Assembly (NCBI RefSeq): GCF_031455095.1
Contig: NZ_JAVDSB010000006.1
Span: 186,001-250,000 of the forward strand
DNA from: Paenibacillus_E qinlingensis_A
GTDB lineage: Bacteria; Bacillota; Bacilli; Paenibacillales; NBRC-103111
Direction of reading: 5' to 3'
Length of the DNA: 64,000 bases
Each line of letters starts with the position of its first letter. The first letter of the stretch is position 1. The notes beneath the pieces are model-generated. The model was given only the letters and a program-made list of their open reading frames with translations. It was not told the DNA's origin and made no database searches. A program made the position numbers and the translations under genes. This document shows positions 14,854-23,078 of this stretch, piece after piece.

Positions 14854-17181
14854 ATGCTACCTCTTGTTCAGATATCGGTTCGTTCGCTTGTGGAATATGT
14901 GTTTAGCAGTGGTAGTATTGATACGGAATTTCGCTCGAGTAAGGCACTGAGAGATGGCACGAAGGCGCATCAGAGGCTGCAAAAGCAATATGGAGAATCT
15001 GATGAACATGAAGTATATGTTTCTGCGGAGATTGCGTATGAGGGGCTTTTATTTAAAATAGATGGACGTTGTGATGGGCTGCTTGTTCAAGCAGATAGCC
15101 ATACACTAACCGTAGATGAGATTAAATCGACGTCTTCGGATATTGCCCTTATAGATGAGAATTCCTATCCTGTGCACTGGGCACAGGCGATGTGCTATGC
15201 ATACATGGTGGCCCATGATCGTGGGCTGAACCATATGGGTGTGCGGCTTACGTATACGCAAGTCGACACAGAGGAGACTAGGCATTTTGTAAGGGAAGCT
15301 GCTTACGAAGAGCTGGAGCTCTTTGTGAATGAGGTCATTCAGGCTTACTATCCGTATGCCCAAGTGAAGTTTGACCATGAGCAGCGCAGAAATCAGAGTA
15401 TCAAGGAGCTGCCCTTCCCTTTTCCACAGTACCGAGAAGGACAGCGTAAACTGGTTGGGGCCGTGTACAAAACCATTCAGGACGAGCACAAGCTGTTTGC
15501 TAAGGCACCAACAGGGATTGGAAAGACGATGTCGACGCTGTTTCCGTCAGTGAAAGCGATGGGGGAAGGGTTGCTTCAGCGTTTCTTCTATTTGACGGCG
15601 AAGACGATAACGCGTACGGCAGCTGAGGAAGCTTTTTACCATTTACAGGACAAAGGCTTGCACCTGCATGTGGTTACGCTAACGGCAAAGGAAAAAGTGT
15701 GTTTGAAGGACGAGGTCCGGTGTACGCCAGCGCACTGTGAGTTCGCGGATGGTTACTATGATCGGGTGAATGGGGCGGTGCTGGATCTGCTCAAGCAAGA
15801 AACCGTGATGACGCGTACTGTCATTGAGACTTATGCGCGGAAGCATCGGGTGTGTCCGTTTGAGTTTTCGTTGGACGTGGCCTATGCGGCGGATGCGGCA
15901 ATTTGTGATTATAACTATATTTTCGACCCGCGTGTGAATTTGAAAAGGCTGTTTGAGGAGCAAAAGCGCAAAACAGCTTTGCTGATTGATGAGGCGCATA
16001 ATCTAGTGGATCGAGCACGGGAAATGTATGCAAGTGAGCTTCATAAATCGGCTTTCCTTACGTTGCAGCGGGAGTTCAAGGGTGTTCGTAAAGAGGTGCA
16101 TGACGCGGCGAAGGCGATTAACACATATTTTATTGCGCTCCGCAAGCAGATTGGGGATCCCGAGATGATGGTGGAGTCGGCGATGCCGGAATCTTTATTG
16201 GTGCATGTGGAGGCATTTATATCGGAGGCTGAAAAGGAGTTAGCAAGATCAGCTGGTGGTAACGCTGTGAGTGCGGTACTCTTGGATGCGTATTTCGGTG
16301 CACAAAATTTCGTGCGCATATCCAAGCTATACGACGAGCGATATGTCACGCTAGCTGTCAATGATCGGAACGAGGTCAGCGTGAAGCTCGTTTGTCTAGA
16401 TCCCTCCCATCTGCTGCGGCAAATGGGGAAAGGGTACCGGGCGCATGTGTTTTTCTCGGCGACGCTATCCCCCTTGTCCTATTTCATGGACACGTTAGGG
16501 GCAGGAGAGGACGATTATTCGGTAACGGTGCCGTCGCCTTTTGCTAAGGAGCAGCTGGAGGTTTTCGTGCAGCCGCTTTCGACCCGTTACCAGGATCGGG
16601 AACACAGTCGTACGCAGATTGCTCGTTCAATCTATGAGCTGGTCACGGGACGAGCGGGTAATTATTTCGTGTTTTTCCCATCGTATGCGTATATGAGTAG
16701 TGTCTACGAGGCTTTCACGGATCTTGTTGGCGAAGAGGCGGAGGAGTCTGAGCTCAACATAATCGTTCAACAGGCCAAAATGACAGAGGAGGAGCGGGAG
16801 CACTTTCTATCGGCATTTCAGCCTGGAGCAGAACAGACGTTAGTGGGTTTTGCGGTGATGGGAGGTATCTTCTCCGAAGGCATCGATCTCGTCGGCGATC
16901 GCTTAACGGGCGTCGTCGTTGTGGGCGTTGGTTTGCCGCAGTTAGGACCGGAACGCAATCTGATTAAGGATTATATGGAGCGTACAGGCAAAAACGGCTA
17001 CGACTACGCCTATGTCTACCCCGGCATGAACAAAGTTCAGCAGGCCGGTGGACGGCTAATCCGCTCCGAAACGGATCACGGCGTGCTGCTGTTGATCGAC
17101 GATCGCTATCTACAGTCGCGATATCAGCGTCTGCTGCCAGAGGAGTGGCGCGATTATAAGGTGCTGCCTGTGCAGCGCTAG
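14854..17181 (+). CDS. Cas4/RecB-like nuclease domain fused to an XPD/DinG-type Fe-S helicase
   Basis: This 775-residue protein begins with a PD-(D/E)XK nuclease module: H39, D74 in GRCDGL, E89-x-K91 in VDEIKS, and a following QAMCYAY helix. The superfamily 2 helicase part has Walker A APTGIGKT (218-225), four cysteines fit for a 4Fe-4S cluster (C283, C290, C295, C334), the DEAH box (379-382) and a C-terminal motif VI region QAGGRLIRSETD. The family acts as 5'-to-3' DNA helicases in repair and replication restart. A LexA-like box ahead of it fits DNA-damage induction. GGAG precedes the ATG. It ends at a terminator shared with the convergent alcohol dehydrogenase. Confidence 0.9.
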   Translation: MLPLVQISVRSLVEYVFSSGSIDTEFRSSKALRDGTKAHQRLQKQYGESDEHEVYVSAEIAYEGLLFKIDGRCDGLLVQADSHTLTVDEIKSTSSDIALIDENSYPVHWAQAMCYAYMVAHDRGLNHMGVRLTYTQVDTEETRHFVREAAYEELELFVNEVIQAYYPYAQVKFDHEQRRNQSIKELPFPFPQYREGQRKLVGAVYKTIQDEHKLFAKAPTGIGKTMSTLFPSVKAMGEGLLQRFFYLTAKTITRTAAEEAFYHLQDKGLHLHVVTLTAKEKVCLKDEVRCTPAHCEFADGYYDRVNGAVLDLLKQETVMTRTVIETYARKHRVCPFEFSLDVAYAADAAICDYNYIFDPRVNLKRLFEEQKRKTALLIDEAHNLVDRAREMYASELHKSAFLTLQREFKGVRKEVHDAAKAINTYFIALRKQIGDPEMMVESAMPESLLVHVEAFISEAEKELARSAGGNAVSAVLLDAYFGAQNFVRISKLYDERYVTLAVNDRNEVSVKLVCLDPSHLLRQMGKGYRAHVFFSATLSPLSYFMDTLGAGEDDYSVTVPSPFAKEQLEVFVQPLSTRYQDREHSRTQIARSIYELVTGRAGNYFVFFPSYAYMSSVYEAFTDLVGEEAEESELNIIVQQAKMTEEEREHFLSAFQPGAEQTLVGFAVMGGIFSEGIDLVGDRLTGVVVVGVGLPQLGPERNLIKDYMERTGKNGYDYAYVYPGMNKVQQAGGRLIRSETDHGVLLLIDDRYLQSRYQRLLPEEWRDYKVLPVQR

Positions 17182-17194
17182 GATTATAAAGTAA

Positions 17195-17233
17195 AAAGCC
17201 GCACCCCCAAGGTTGACCTTGGAGTGCGGCTTC
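17195..17233. terminator. Bidirectional terminator between helicase and alcohol dehydrogenase
   Basis: AAGCCGCACCCCCAAGG pairs with CCTTGGAGTGCGGCTT. A runs before and T-rich bases after serve the two convergent genes. Confidence 0.85.
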
Positions 17234-17246
17234 TTCATGTCGCGGC

Positions 17247-18410
17247 TTATAGCGACATTTGATAAATCTTCACGACATCGGCGCGAGTCAGCTTCTGGAA
17301 GTTACCGAAATCGCCGTAAATCATGGCTTTATCGGCCATAAGCTCGATCGTGGAGTCATCGATGTTGTAGTCAGCCAGTCGGCTCGGTGCGCCAATACTG
17401 GTGAAGAACGCACGCAATGCCGCGATGCCTTCCTCGGCAACTTGCTTGTCGGATTTGCCTGCGGCATCAATGCCGAAGACGCGTTGCGCGAACTGTTTAT
17501 AGCGTCCCACGTTGGACTCGAGGGTGTGGGTCATCCAGTTCGGGAAGAGGATGGCCAAGCCGCCGCCGTGCGGGATATCATGGACAGCGGAAACCGCATG
17601 CTCTAGATTGTGTGTCGCCCAATCCCCGCGAATCCCCATGCTTAGAGTTCCGTTCAACGCCATCGTACCGCTGTACAGAATGGTTGCGCGGTGTTCTAGA
17701 TTGTGCAGATCCTTCAACAAGAGTGGAGCTGTATCGATAACTGTGCGCAGAATCGTTTCGCTGAACCCATCTTGTATAGGGGAGTTCGTGCCATGATGGA
17801 AGTATTGCTCAAAGACGTGTGACATAATATCGACCATGCCGTACACGGTTTGGTTTTCAGGCAAGGATGTCGTATGAGCAGGGTCAAGGATTGAGAATTT
17901 CGGGAATGAAAACGGACTTCCCCAGCCAAGTTTATCTTGAGTCTCCCAATTGGTAATAACAGAACCAGAGTTCATTTCAGAGCCAGTCGCCGCAATGGTC
18001 AGCACGGTTGCTAACGGAAGTGCGCCTGTGGCTGCTGCTTTGCGGGTTGCGATATCCCAGAAGTCGCCATCGTACTTGGCGCCAACTGCGATCGCTTTGG
18101 CACAGTCAATCACGCTGCCGCCGCCTACTGCAAGGATGAGGTCGATGTTGTTACTACGGCACAGGGCTACGCCGCGGTGGACGGTCGTTAATCGCGGGTT
18201 CGGCTCAACGCCTCTAAGTTCTACGATGGTTGCCTCTAGACCTTGCAAGAGGGTAACGACTTTGTCATAGAGACCATTGGCTTTGATGCTGCCTCCACCA
18301 TAGACAAGCAAAATATTTTTCCCATACTTCGGTACTTCGGTCGTTAGTTTGTCTAACTGTCCTTGACCGAAATGTAGGGTAGTTGGATTATGGAATGTGA
18401 AATTATTCAT
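17247..18410 (-). CDS. Iron-containing alcohol dehydrogenase, YugJ/butanol dehydrogenase type
   Basis: This 387-residue cytosolic enzyme interconverts alcohols and aldehydes with NAD(P)H. It has the nucleotide-binding segment LVYGGGSIKANG near residue 37, GGGSVIDCAKAIA near residue 95, and the iron-binding region with MVDIMSHVFEQYF and, later, NLEHAVSAVHDIPHGGGLAILFPNW. The ATG at 18410 is chosen over one six bases earlier because GAGGAGG lies at 7 bases from the later one. It stands alone with its own terminator. A perfect palindrome lies 43-59 bases upstream. Confidence 0.93.
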   Translation of the reverse strand: MNNFTFHNPTTLHFGQGQLDKLTTEVPKYGKNILLVYGGGSIKANGLYDKVVTLLQGLEATIVELRGVEPNPRLTTVHRGVALCRSNNIDLILAVGGGSVIDCAKAIAVGAKYDGDFWDIATRKAAATGALPLATVLTIAATGSEMNSGSVITNWETQDKLGWGSPFSFPKFSILDPAHTTSLPENQTVYGMVDIMSHVFEQYFHHGTNSPIQDGFSETILRTVIDTAPLLLKDLHNLEHRATILYSGTMALNGTLSMGIRGDWATHNLEHAVSAVHDIPHGGGLAILFPNWMTHTLESNVGRYKQFAQRVFGIDAAGKSDKQVAEEGIAALRAFFTSIGAPSRLADYNIDDSTIELMADKAMIYGDFGNFQKLTRADVVKIYQMSL

Positions 18411-18452
18411 GATCATACCTCCTCGAACATAACTAGGGAATGGATTCCCCTC

Positions 18453-18469
18453 TTACTATTGTATAGTAA
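18453..18469 (-). promoter_or_regulatory. Palindromic operator candidate upstream of the alcohol dehydrogenase
   Basis: TTACTAT-TGT-ATAGTAA is a perfect 7-bp inverted repeat. On the minus strand TATACA inside it can serve as a -10 element. The remaining bases to 18600 show nothing recognisable. Confidence 0.45.
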
Positions 18470-18600
18470 CCATCTGACAAATACAAAACTAGCGAACGGT
18501 GCGATCTCACGTAGGTGTAACGTCGTTGCAACCAAGCCTCACGCCTCCGTGATCCCGTAAACTCTTCCAATAAACTGCCCGTAAGTGGCCTAAAATATGC

Positions 18601-19326
18601 CTACCAAGGCAATTCTTCCCCCGTATCGGCAGCCAGATAAAGCGGTTGTTCACGAATTTGATCACGATAAAGCATAATTGTATGTCTGATATTGGCCGCT
18701 GCGACTTCAGGAGTAAATGTTCCTGCATCACTCCATGTCCCGTTCATCGCACTTTTAACCCAACCAGGGTGTATCAAAAGAACGCGCCCACCTTGTTTGC
18801 GAATCGTAGTGTGTATAATGGTTGATCCCATATTTAATGCCGTTTTCGCCATGCTGTAACCGAACCAGGACTCGCGATGGCTTTGCCGAATACTGCCTGC
18901 TTCGGATGAAATGTTCACGATGAGCTGGCCTCCTTGCAGGAACGGTTCAATTAAAGAGTTCGTTAAGCGAATAGCACCGATGGCCGTGATATTATAGACT
19001 CGCTGAATCTCATCAAAATCAATAACATCCGTAATCGTTTGCTTCATATCCCCCAGAATGGCTGCATTATTAATGAGCAGCTCAAGTTTGTCGGTCTTGC
19101 TTGCGATGAACGCAGCGAACGCCTTTACACTCTCGTCACTGCCCACATCCAGAAAGGAAGTATGTAGGTGATCTGGAAATTGGGTGCTAAGCTGAGCTAA
19201 TGCTTCATTCTCTGTGGTAATACCACCGGCAAAAACGGTATACCCGTCCAAGAGGTAATCCTTAACGAGTGCCAAACCGATGCCTCTATCTGTGCCGGAA
19301 ATACATACGGATCGCTGAACTGTCAT
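18601..19326 (-). CDS. Short-chain dehydrogenase/reductase
   Basis: This 241-residue Rossmann enzyme should be an NAD(P)-dependent sugar or polyol oxidoreductase. It has the coenzyme motif SGTDRGIG, the structural NNAA, the catalytic Ser in NISSEAGS and YSMAK. The ATG at 19326 follows GAGGAGAGA; a longer open frame to 19482 overlaps the previous gene and lacks a ribosome site. It is the last gene of the lipoprotein-permease locus read from 22838 downward. A clear paralogue sits in the same relation to the second importer (36267), which suggests that the two loci handle related sugars. Confidence 0.92.
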   Translation of the reverse strand: MTVQRSVCISGTDRGIGLALVKDYLLDGYTVFAGGITTENEALAQLSTQFPDHLHTSFLDVGSDESVKAFAAFIASKTDKLELLINNAAILGDMKQTITDVIDFDEIQRVYNITAIGAIRLTNSLIEPFLQGGQLIVNISSEAGSIRQSHRESWFGYSMAKTALNMGSTIIHTTIRKQGGRVLLIHPGWVKSAMNGTWSDAGTFTPEVAAANIRHTIMLYRDQIREQPLYLAADTGEELPW

Positions 19327-19346
19327 CTGGGCTCTCTCCTCTAGAG

Positions 19347-19370
19347 AAAAGAGGGGCATAGATGCCCCTC
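19347..19370 (-). terminator. Intra-operon hairpin between lipoprotein and dehydrogenase genes
   Basis: GAGGGGCAT pairs with ATGCCCCTC and on the minus strand is followed by TTTT. It probably lets the binding protein be made in excess over the dehydrogenase by partial termination or mRNA protection. Confidence 0.65.
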
Positions 19371-19381
19371 CTGTTCTAAAT

Positions 19382-20914
19382 TTATTTACCGTTCTTGGCG
19401 TATTGCGCACTGAATTCTTCGATGACTTTGTCGCCGCCTGCTTTTCTCCATTGGTCAATCGCTTGCTTCCAACCTGCTTCATCCAGCTTGCCTAGGATAA
19501 ATTTTGTGCGAGCATCGTCAATGATTGGCTTCAATTCTGTGCCTTTCGTTGTTTGCGTTTCGGACACGAGCGGGTTTGTTGGATTGTTAACTGCAATCGT
19601 TTCGTTTTCTTTGATCATTTTGCCGTACTTCTCCATCAGAGGTGTTTCTTTACCTGTAGTTTTGGCTGTATATTTGGCAATCTGTAATTGTAAGTAGCTG
19701 GAGCCTACTTCGGTGTCTTGCAGCTTTTGATCAATAAATACCGGCTTGCTGTCTTCGGTTTTATAATGTTTGCCTTCAATTCCCCAGCCTAGCAAATCCA
19801 GCATCTTCTGATCGGAAAGCTTGTCGTAGAAGCCAAGAATTTGTTTCAATTCAGCCTCTGTTTTCACACTTGATTTCGGGAACATGAACACGCTGTTATA
19901 GCCTACGCCGCCAGGCAGTCTTTCGCCCTTAGGACCTTGAATTCGGCTTACAACGTCGACATCGGAGCCTGGGAAGGATTTAGCGAGCGTTGCCTGATAA
20001 GCGGCGCCGTCAATTAAATTGGAGATAACGGCTCCAGCCTTGCCTTGGTTGATATCATCCTTCTTCTGTTGGTTGTTCAGCACAGGGAAGTCTTGTTTAA
20101 TCAACTTTTCATCATACAACTTTTTATAAAATTTCATGGCTTCAAAATACTCCGGCGCTAAGAAATCAGGGCTTAATTTGCCGTCTTTCACTTCCCAGCT
20201 GTTCGGTGCGCCCATGATCGAAGCTATGACACCAAACCCGTCCATCGTTTTCTCTTCGGTCAAGCCAACGGTATCTGCTTTGCCATTTTTATCGGGATCG
20301 TTTAATGTGAACGCTTTAAATACATTGTACAAATCATCTATAGTTTTTGGTGCAGTAAGCCCAACATTTTTTAACCAGTCGCTGCGGAAAATAACGCCGT
20401 ACGTCGCCAAATCGCGTGCCCGATATAAGCCGTATATTTTGCCGTCCACTTTAATGTTGTCGAAGACAGAGGGGTTCATTTTCGCTAGATTCGGATAGTC
20501 CTTCAAATAAGGACCGACTTCCCAGAATACACCTGCACGTACAGCGCTCAAAATATTGGAATCCTTATTGTTCTGTACAAGCAGTGCCTTTGGCAGCTCA
20601 CCGGAAGCAATCGTAACATTCACCTTTTCCTTGTAGGAGGAGTTGGGGACCCAGGAGATGTCGAGCTTAGTATTCGTGTAGGCTTCGATCTGCTTCTGTA
20701 CTTCACTGTCCGCTTTCGGCGGCTCGGCATACATGAGGGTCATGACACTCAGTTTCAGCGGCTCTTTGGTGGCAGGTGAACTGGCTGCGCTTGTACTCGT
20801 GCCTCCTGTTGCAGGACTTGCATCGTTTCCACAGCCCGTAAGCAGTGCAGCAGCGCCTACCATCATACCCATCGTTGCAATTCCGGCTTTTCTCATTCCT
20901 GCATGTGTTCTCAT
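19382..20914 (-). CDS. Carbohydrate ABC transporter substrate-binding lipoprotein, LplA/YtcQ type
   Basis: This 510-residue protein captures a sugar outside the membrane and delivers it to the two permeases. It has a lipoprotein signal ending in LLTGC with the lipidated cysteine at about C28, then an Ala/Ser/Thr linker. A glutamine/lysine-rich binding domain of family 1 solute-binding proteins follows, including DKNGKADTVGLTEE, similar to the sister protein at 31607. The ATG at 20914 follows GGGGAGG; a longer frame to 20989 has no ribosome site and would spoil the signal peptide. Unusually for the order, this gene lies after the two permeases in the transcript. Confidence 0.92.
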   Translation of the reverse strand: MRTHAGMRKAGIATMGMMVGAAALLTGCGNDASPATGGTSTSAASSPATKEPLKLSVMTLMYAEPPKADSEVQKQIEAYTNTKLDISWVPNSSYKEKVNVTIASGELPKALLVQNNKDSNILSAVRAGVFWEVGPYLKDYPNLAKMNPSVFDNIKVDGKIYGLYRARDLATYGVIFRSDWLKNVGLTAPKTIDDLYNVFKAFTLNDPDKNGKADTVGLTEEKTMDGFGVIASIMGAPNSWEVKDGKLSPDFLAPEYFEAMKFYKKLYDEKLIKQDFPVLNNQQKKDDINQGKAGAVISNLIDGAAYQATLAKSFPGSDVDVVSRIQGPKGERLPGGVGYNSVFMFPKSSVKTEAELKQILGFYDKLSDQKMLDLLGWGIEGKHYKTEDSKPVFIDQKLQDTEVGSSYLQLQIAKYTAKTTGKETPLMEKYGKMIKENETIAVNNPTNPLVSETQTTKGTELKPIIDDARTKFILGKLDEAGWKQAIDQWRKAGGDKVIEEFSAQYAKNGK

Positions 20915-20985
20915 CGTGGTATTGCCTCCCCATATTCTTATTGTATATGAATGCATCCCAATCACAATAGCTTTTGGGAGCCTTT

Positions 20986-21864
20986 TCAACCTTTCACAGA
21001 ACCGAGCATGACACCTTTGGCAAAATGCTTTTGCAAAAAGGGATACACAATCAAAATAGGCACCGTGGAAATGACAATGACCGCCATTTTAATGATTTGG
21101 GACGGAGGTGCGATGTAGTTCTGATCGAACTGCGTCGAGTCACCAATTCCGCCTTGTGAAAGGATGACGATTTGCCTTAGCCAGACCTGGATGGGCCACA
21201 TTTTGGAATCGTTGATGTACATAATGGCATTGAAAAAAGTGTTCCAGTGTCCAACGGAATAGAATAAGGCGAAGGTAGCCAGTACCGGTGCTGATAAGGG
21301 TAAAACGATGCGGAAGAGCAGTCCGACGTCACTGCAGCCGTCAATCTTCGCAGCTTCCTCTAGTCCTTCGGGCAGTTGTCTAAAAAAGCTAACGACGACG
21401 ATCAAATTGAATGCGCTAATTGCATTCGGGATGAGCAGGGACCAGTAGCTATTGAGCATCCCAAGCGATTTAACAACTAGAAATGTAGGTAGAATACCGC
21501 CGTGGAACAACATCGTGAATACAATCATCATCATGAAGAGTTTTCTGCCAGCGAAATCCTGTCTAGAGAGTGGATAGGCAAGAAGCGTAGTGAACAACAG
21601 ATTGATGAAAGTCCCGACAACCGTAATCCCGATGGTTACGAATAAGCTGTTGACGATAATGTGTGTCGAGAAAATATAGCGATACCCTTCCAAGGAGAAA
21701 GAGGTTGGGAACAGGATGAAGCCGCGTTTGAGTACTTCTGCTGGCTCTGCGAACGAGACGGACACAATGTAAATGAACGGAAGTAAGGTAATTAAGGCGA
21801 ATACGGTTAAAAAAGTATAATTGAAGCCGTCAAAGATGCGGCTGCCTAAGCTCTTATTGATCAT
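20986..21864 (-). CDS. Carbohydrate ABC transporter permease, LplC/YtcP type
   Basis: This 292-residue protein has about six transmembrane segments and the EAA loop EGLEEAAKIDGCSDVG near residues 170-186. It ends with the KHFAKGVMLGSVKG tail characteristic of YtcP/LplC permeases. AAGGAGGG lies 12 bases before the ATG. It follows the LplB-type permease by 17 bases and precedes the lipoprotein gene, forming one importer. The ATPase is expected elsewhere in the genome. Confidence 0.93.
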   Translation of the reverse strand: MINKSLGSRIFDGFNYTFLTVFALITLLPFIYIVSVSFAEPAEVLKRGFILFPTSFSLEGYRYIFSTHIIVNSLFVTIGITVVGTFINLLFTTLLAYPLSRQDFAGRKLFMMMIVFTMLFHGGILPTFLVVKSLGMLNSYWSLLIPNAISAFNLIVVVSFFRQLPEGLEEAAKIDGCSDVGLLFRIVLPLSAPVLATFALFYSVGHWNTFFNAIMYINDSKMWPIQVWLRQIVILSQGGIGDSTQFDQNYIAPPSQIIKMAVIVISTVPILIVYPFLQKHFAKGVMLGSVKG

Positions 21865-21881
21865 TTTGCTGAATTCCCTCC

Positions 21882-22838
21882 TTAATACAGACCGCTTTCG
21901 CCCATTTTTTTGGCCATCCGGTTAGCACCAACGACCAACGCCAGTCCGATAATGGATTTGAATAAGCCGACGGCTGTGCTGTAGCTGAACTGACCTTGCT
22001 GAATACCGACATTGTAGACATACGTATCAAATACCTCGCCTACATCGCGGTTCATGGCGTTCAGCATGAGGAAGATTTGTTCAAAGCCTGTATCCAAGAA
22101 TGAGCCCAGTCGCAAAATAAACAGAATCACGATGACACTTCGTATGGCTGGGAGCGTGATGTGCCACAACTGTCGGAAACGTCCGGCCCCATCGATTTTC
22201 GCTGCCTCATATAATTGAGGGTCAACACCTGCTAATGCAGCGAGAAAGATGATGGTTCCCCAACCGGTTTCTTTCCAAATGACCTGCGAAATGATCATCG
22301 TTCGGAACCATTCACTGGAAATGAGGAATTCGATTTTGGGTAGTCCGATAGAAGCTAGCACATCATTTACTATGCCGCCTTCTGTCGTGAAGAAGATGTA
22401 GGAAATACCTACGACTACGACCCACGATACAAAGTGAGGAATATACACAATCGTTTGGATCGTTCGCTTAAAGACTTCTCGGCGAATTTCGTTTAATAAC
22501 AGGGCCAAGATAATGGGAAGCGGGAAGAAGAACACCAAATTATAGACTGCCATAATAATCGTATTCTTAAATAACAGGGCGAAGGAGGCATCGAAAAAGA
22601 AGCGCTCGAAATGCTTTAGACCCACCCATTTGCTATGAAGCATTCCTAGTGATGGTTGATAATCCTGAAAAGCAATTAACAGTCCCCACATTGGAAAGTA
22701 GCGAAAAATAATAAAGTAGAGCATACCGGGTAACGCCATCAGGTAAAGCCACTTGTTTTTCAACAGACGGTTTAACCTGAGACGTGCCTTGCTCTTAACA
22801 ACCGCATTTGATCTTAACGGTTTGGAAGTCAGTTCCAC
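21882..22838 (-). CDS. Carbohydrate ABC transporter permease, LplB/YteP type
   Basis: This 318-residue membrane protein is the first gene of the importer operon. A cytoplasmic basic N-terminus precedes the first transmembrane segment (WLYLMALPGMLYFIIF, about residues 30-45). The signature FPMWGLLIAFQDYQP and the EAA-type loop ELYEAAKIDGAGR place it in the LplB group. It starts at GTG 22838 with AAGGAGG ten bases upstream. Its regulator is the AraC-type membrane protein encoded directly upstream on the same strand. Bases 22839-23020 hold no gene. Confidence 0.93.
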   Translation of the reverse strand: MELTSKPLRSNAVVKSKARLRLNRLLKNKWLYLMALPGMLYFIIFRYFPMWGLLIAFQDYQPSLGMLHSKWVGLKHFERFFFDASFALLFKNTIIMAVYNLVFFFPLPIILALLLNEIRREVFKRTIQTIVYIPHFVSWVVVVGISYIFFTTEGGIVNDVLASIGLPKIEFLISSEWFRTMIISQVIWKETGWGTIIFLAALAGVDPQLYEAAKIDGAGRFRQLWHITLPAIRSVIVILFILRLGSFLDTGFEQIFLMLNAMNRDVGEVFDTYVYNVGIQQGQFSYSTAVGLFKSIIGLALVVGANRMAKKMGESGLY

Positions 22839-23020
22839 GAGTCATCGTCCTCCTTGATTGTTGTGACAGCGTTAGCATATCGAAGCCCAGAATTGCCTTC
22901 AATAATCAGCAGCGCTCCACATGCAAGACGGTCCGAAAACCAGCGTAATTACGCCATTAGTAATCATTAGCGACCTCGGCCATAATCATTTGGAATGGAC
23001 TTTATACTGCACCGCAACAC

Positions 23021-23049
23021 AAAAAAACCTGGCGAGTGGCCAGGTTTTT
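23021..23049 (-). terminator. Intrinsic terminator of the AraC-type membrane regulator gene
   Basis: AAAAACCTGGC pairs with GCCAGGTTTTT; on the minus strand a T run follows. It separates regulator and importer transcripts. Confidence 0.88.
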
Positions 23050-23078
23050 GTCTACTTGTAACGTATAGGAAGGAGTGA

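Noticed and set aside
19327..19482. N-terminal extension of the short-chain dehydrogenase
   Set aside because: It overlaps the lipoprotein gene and a hairpin, while ATG 19326 has a proper ribosome site and starts right before the coenzyme motif.
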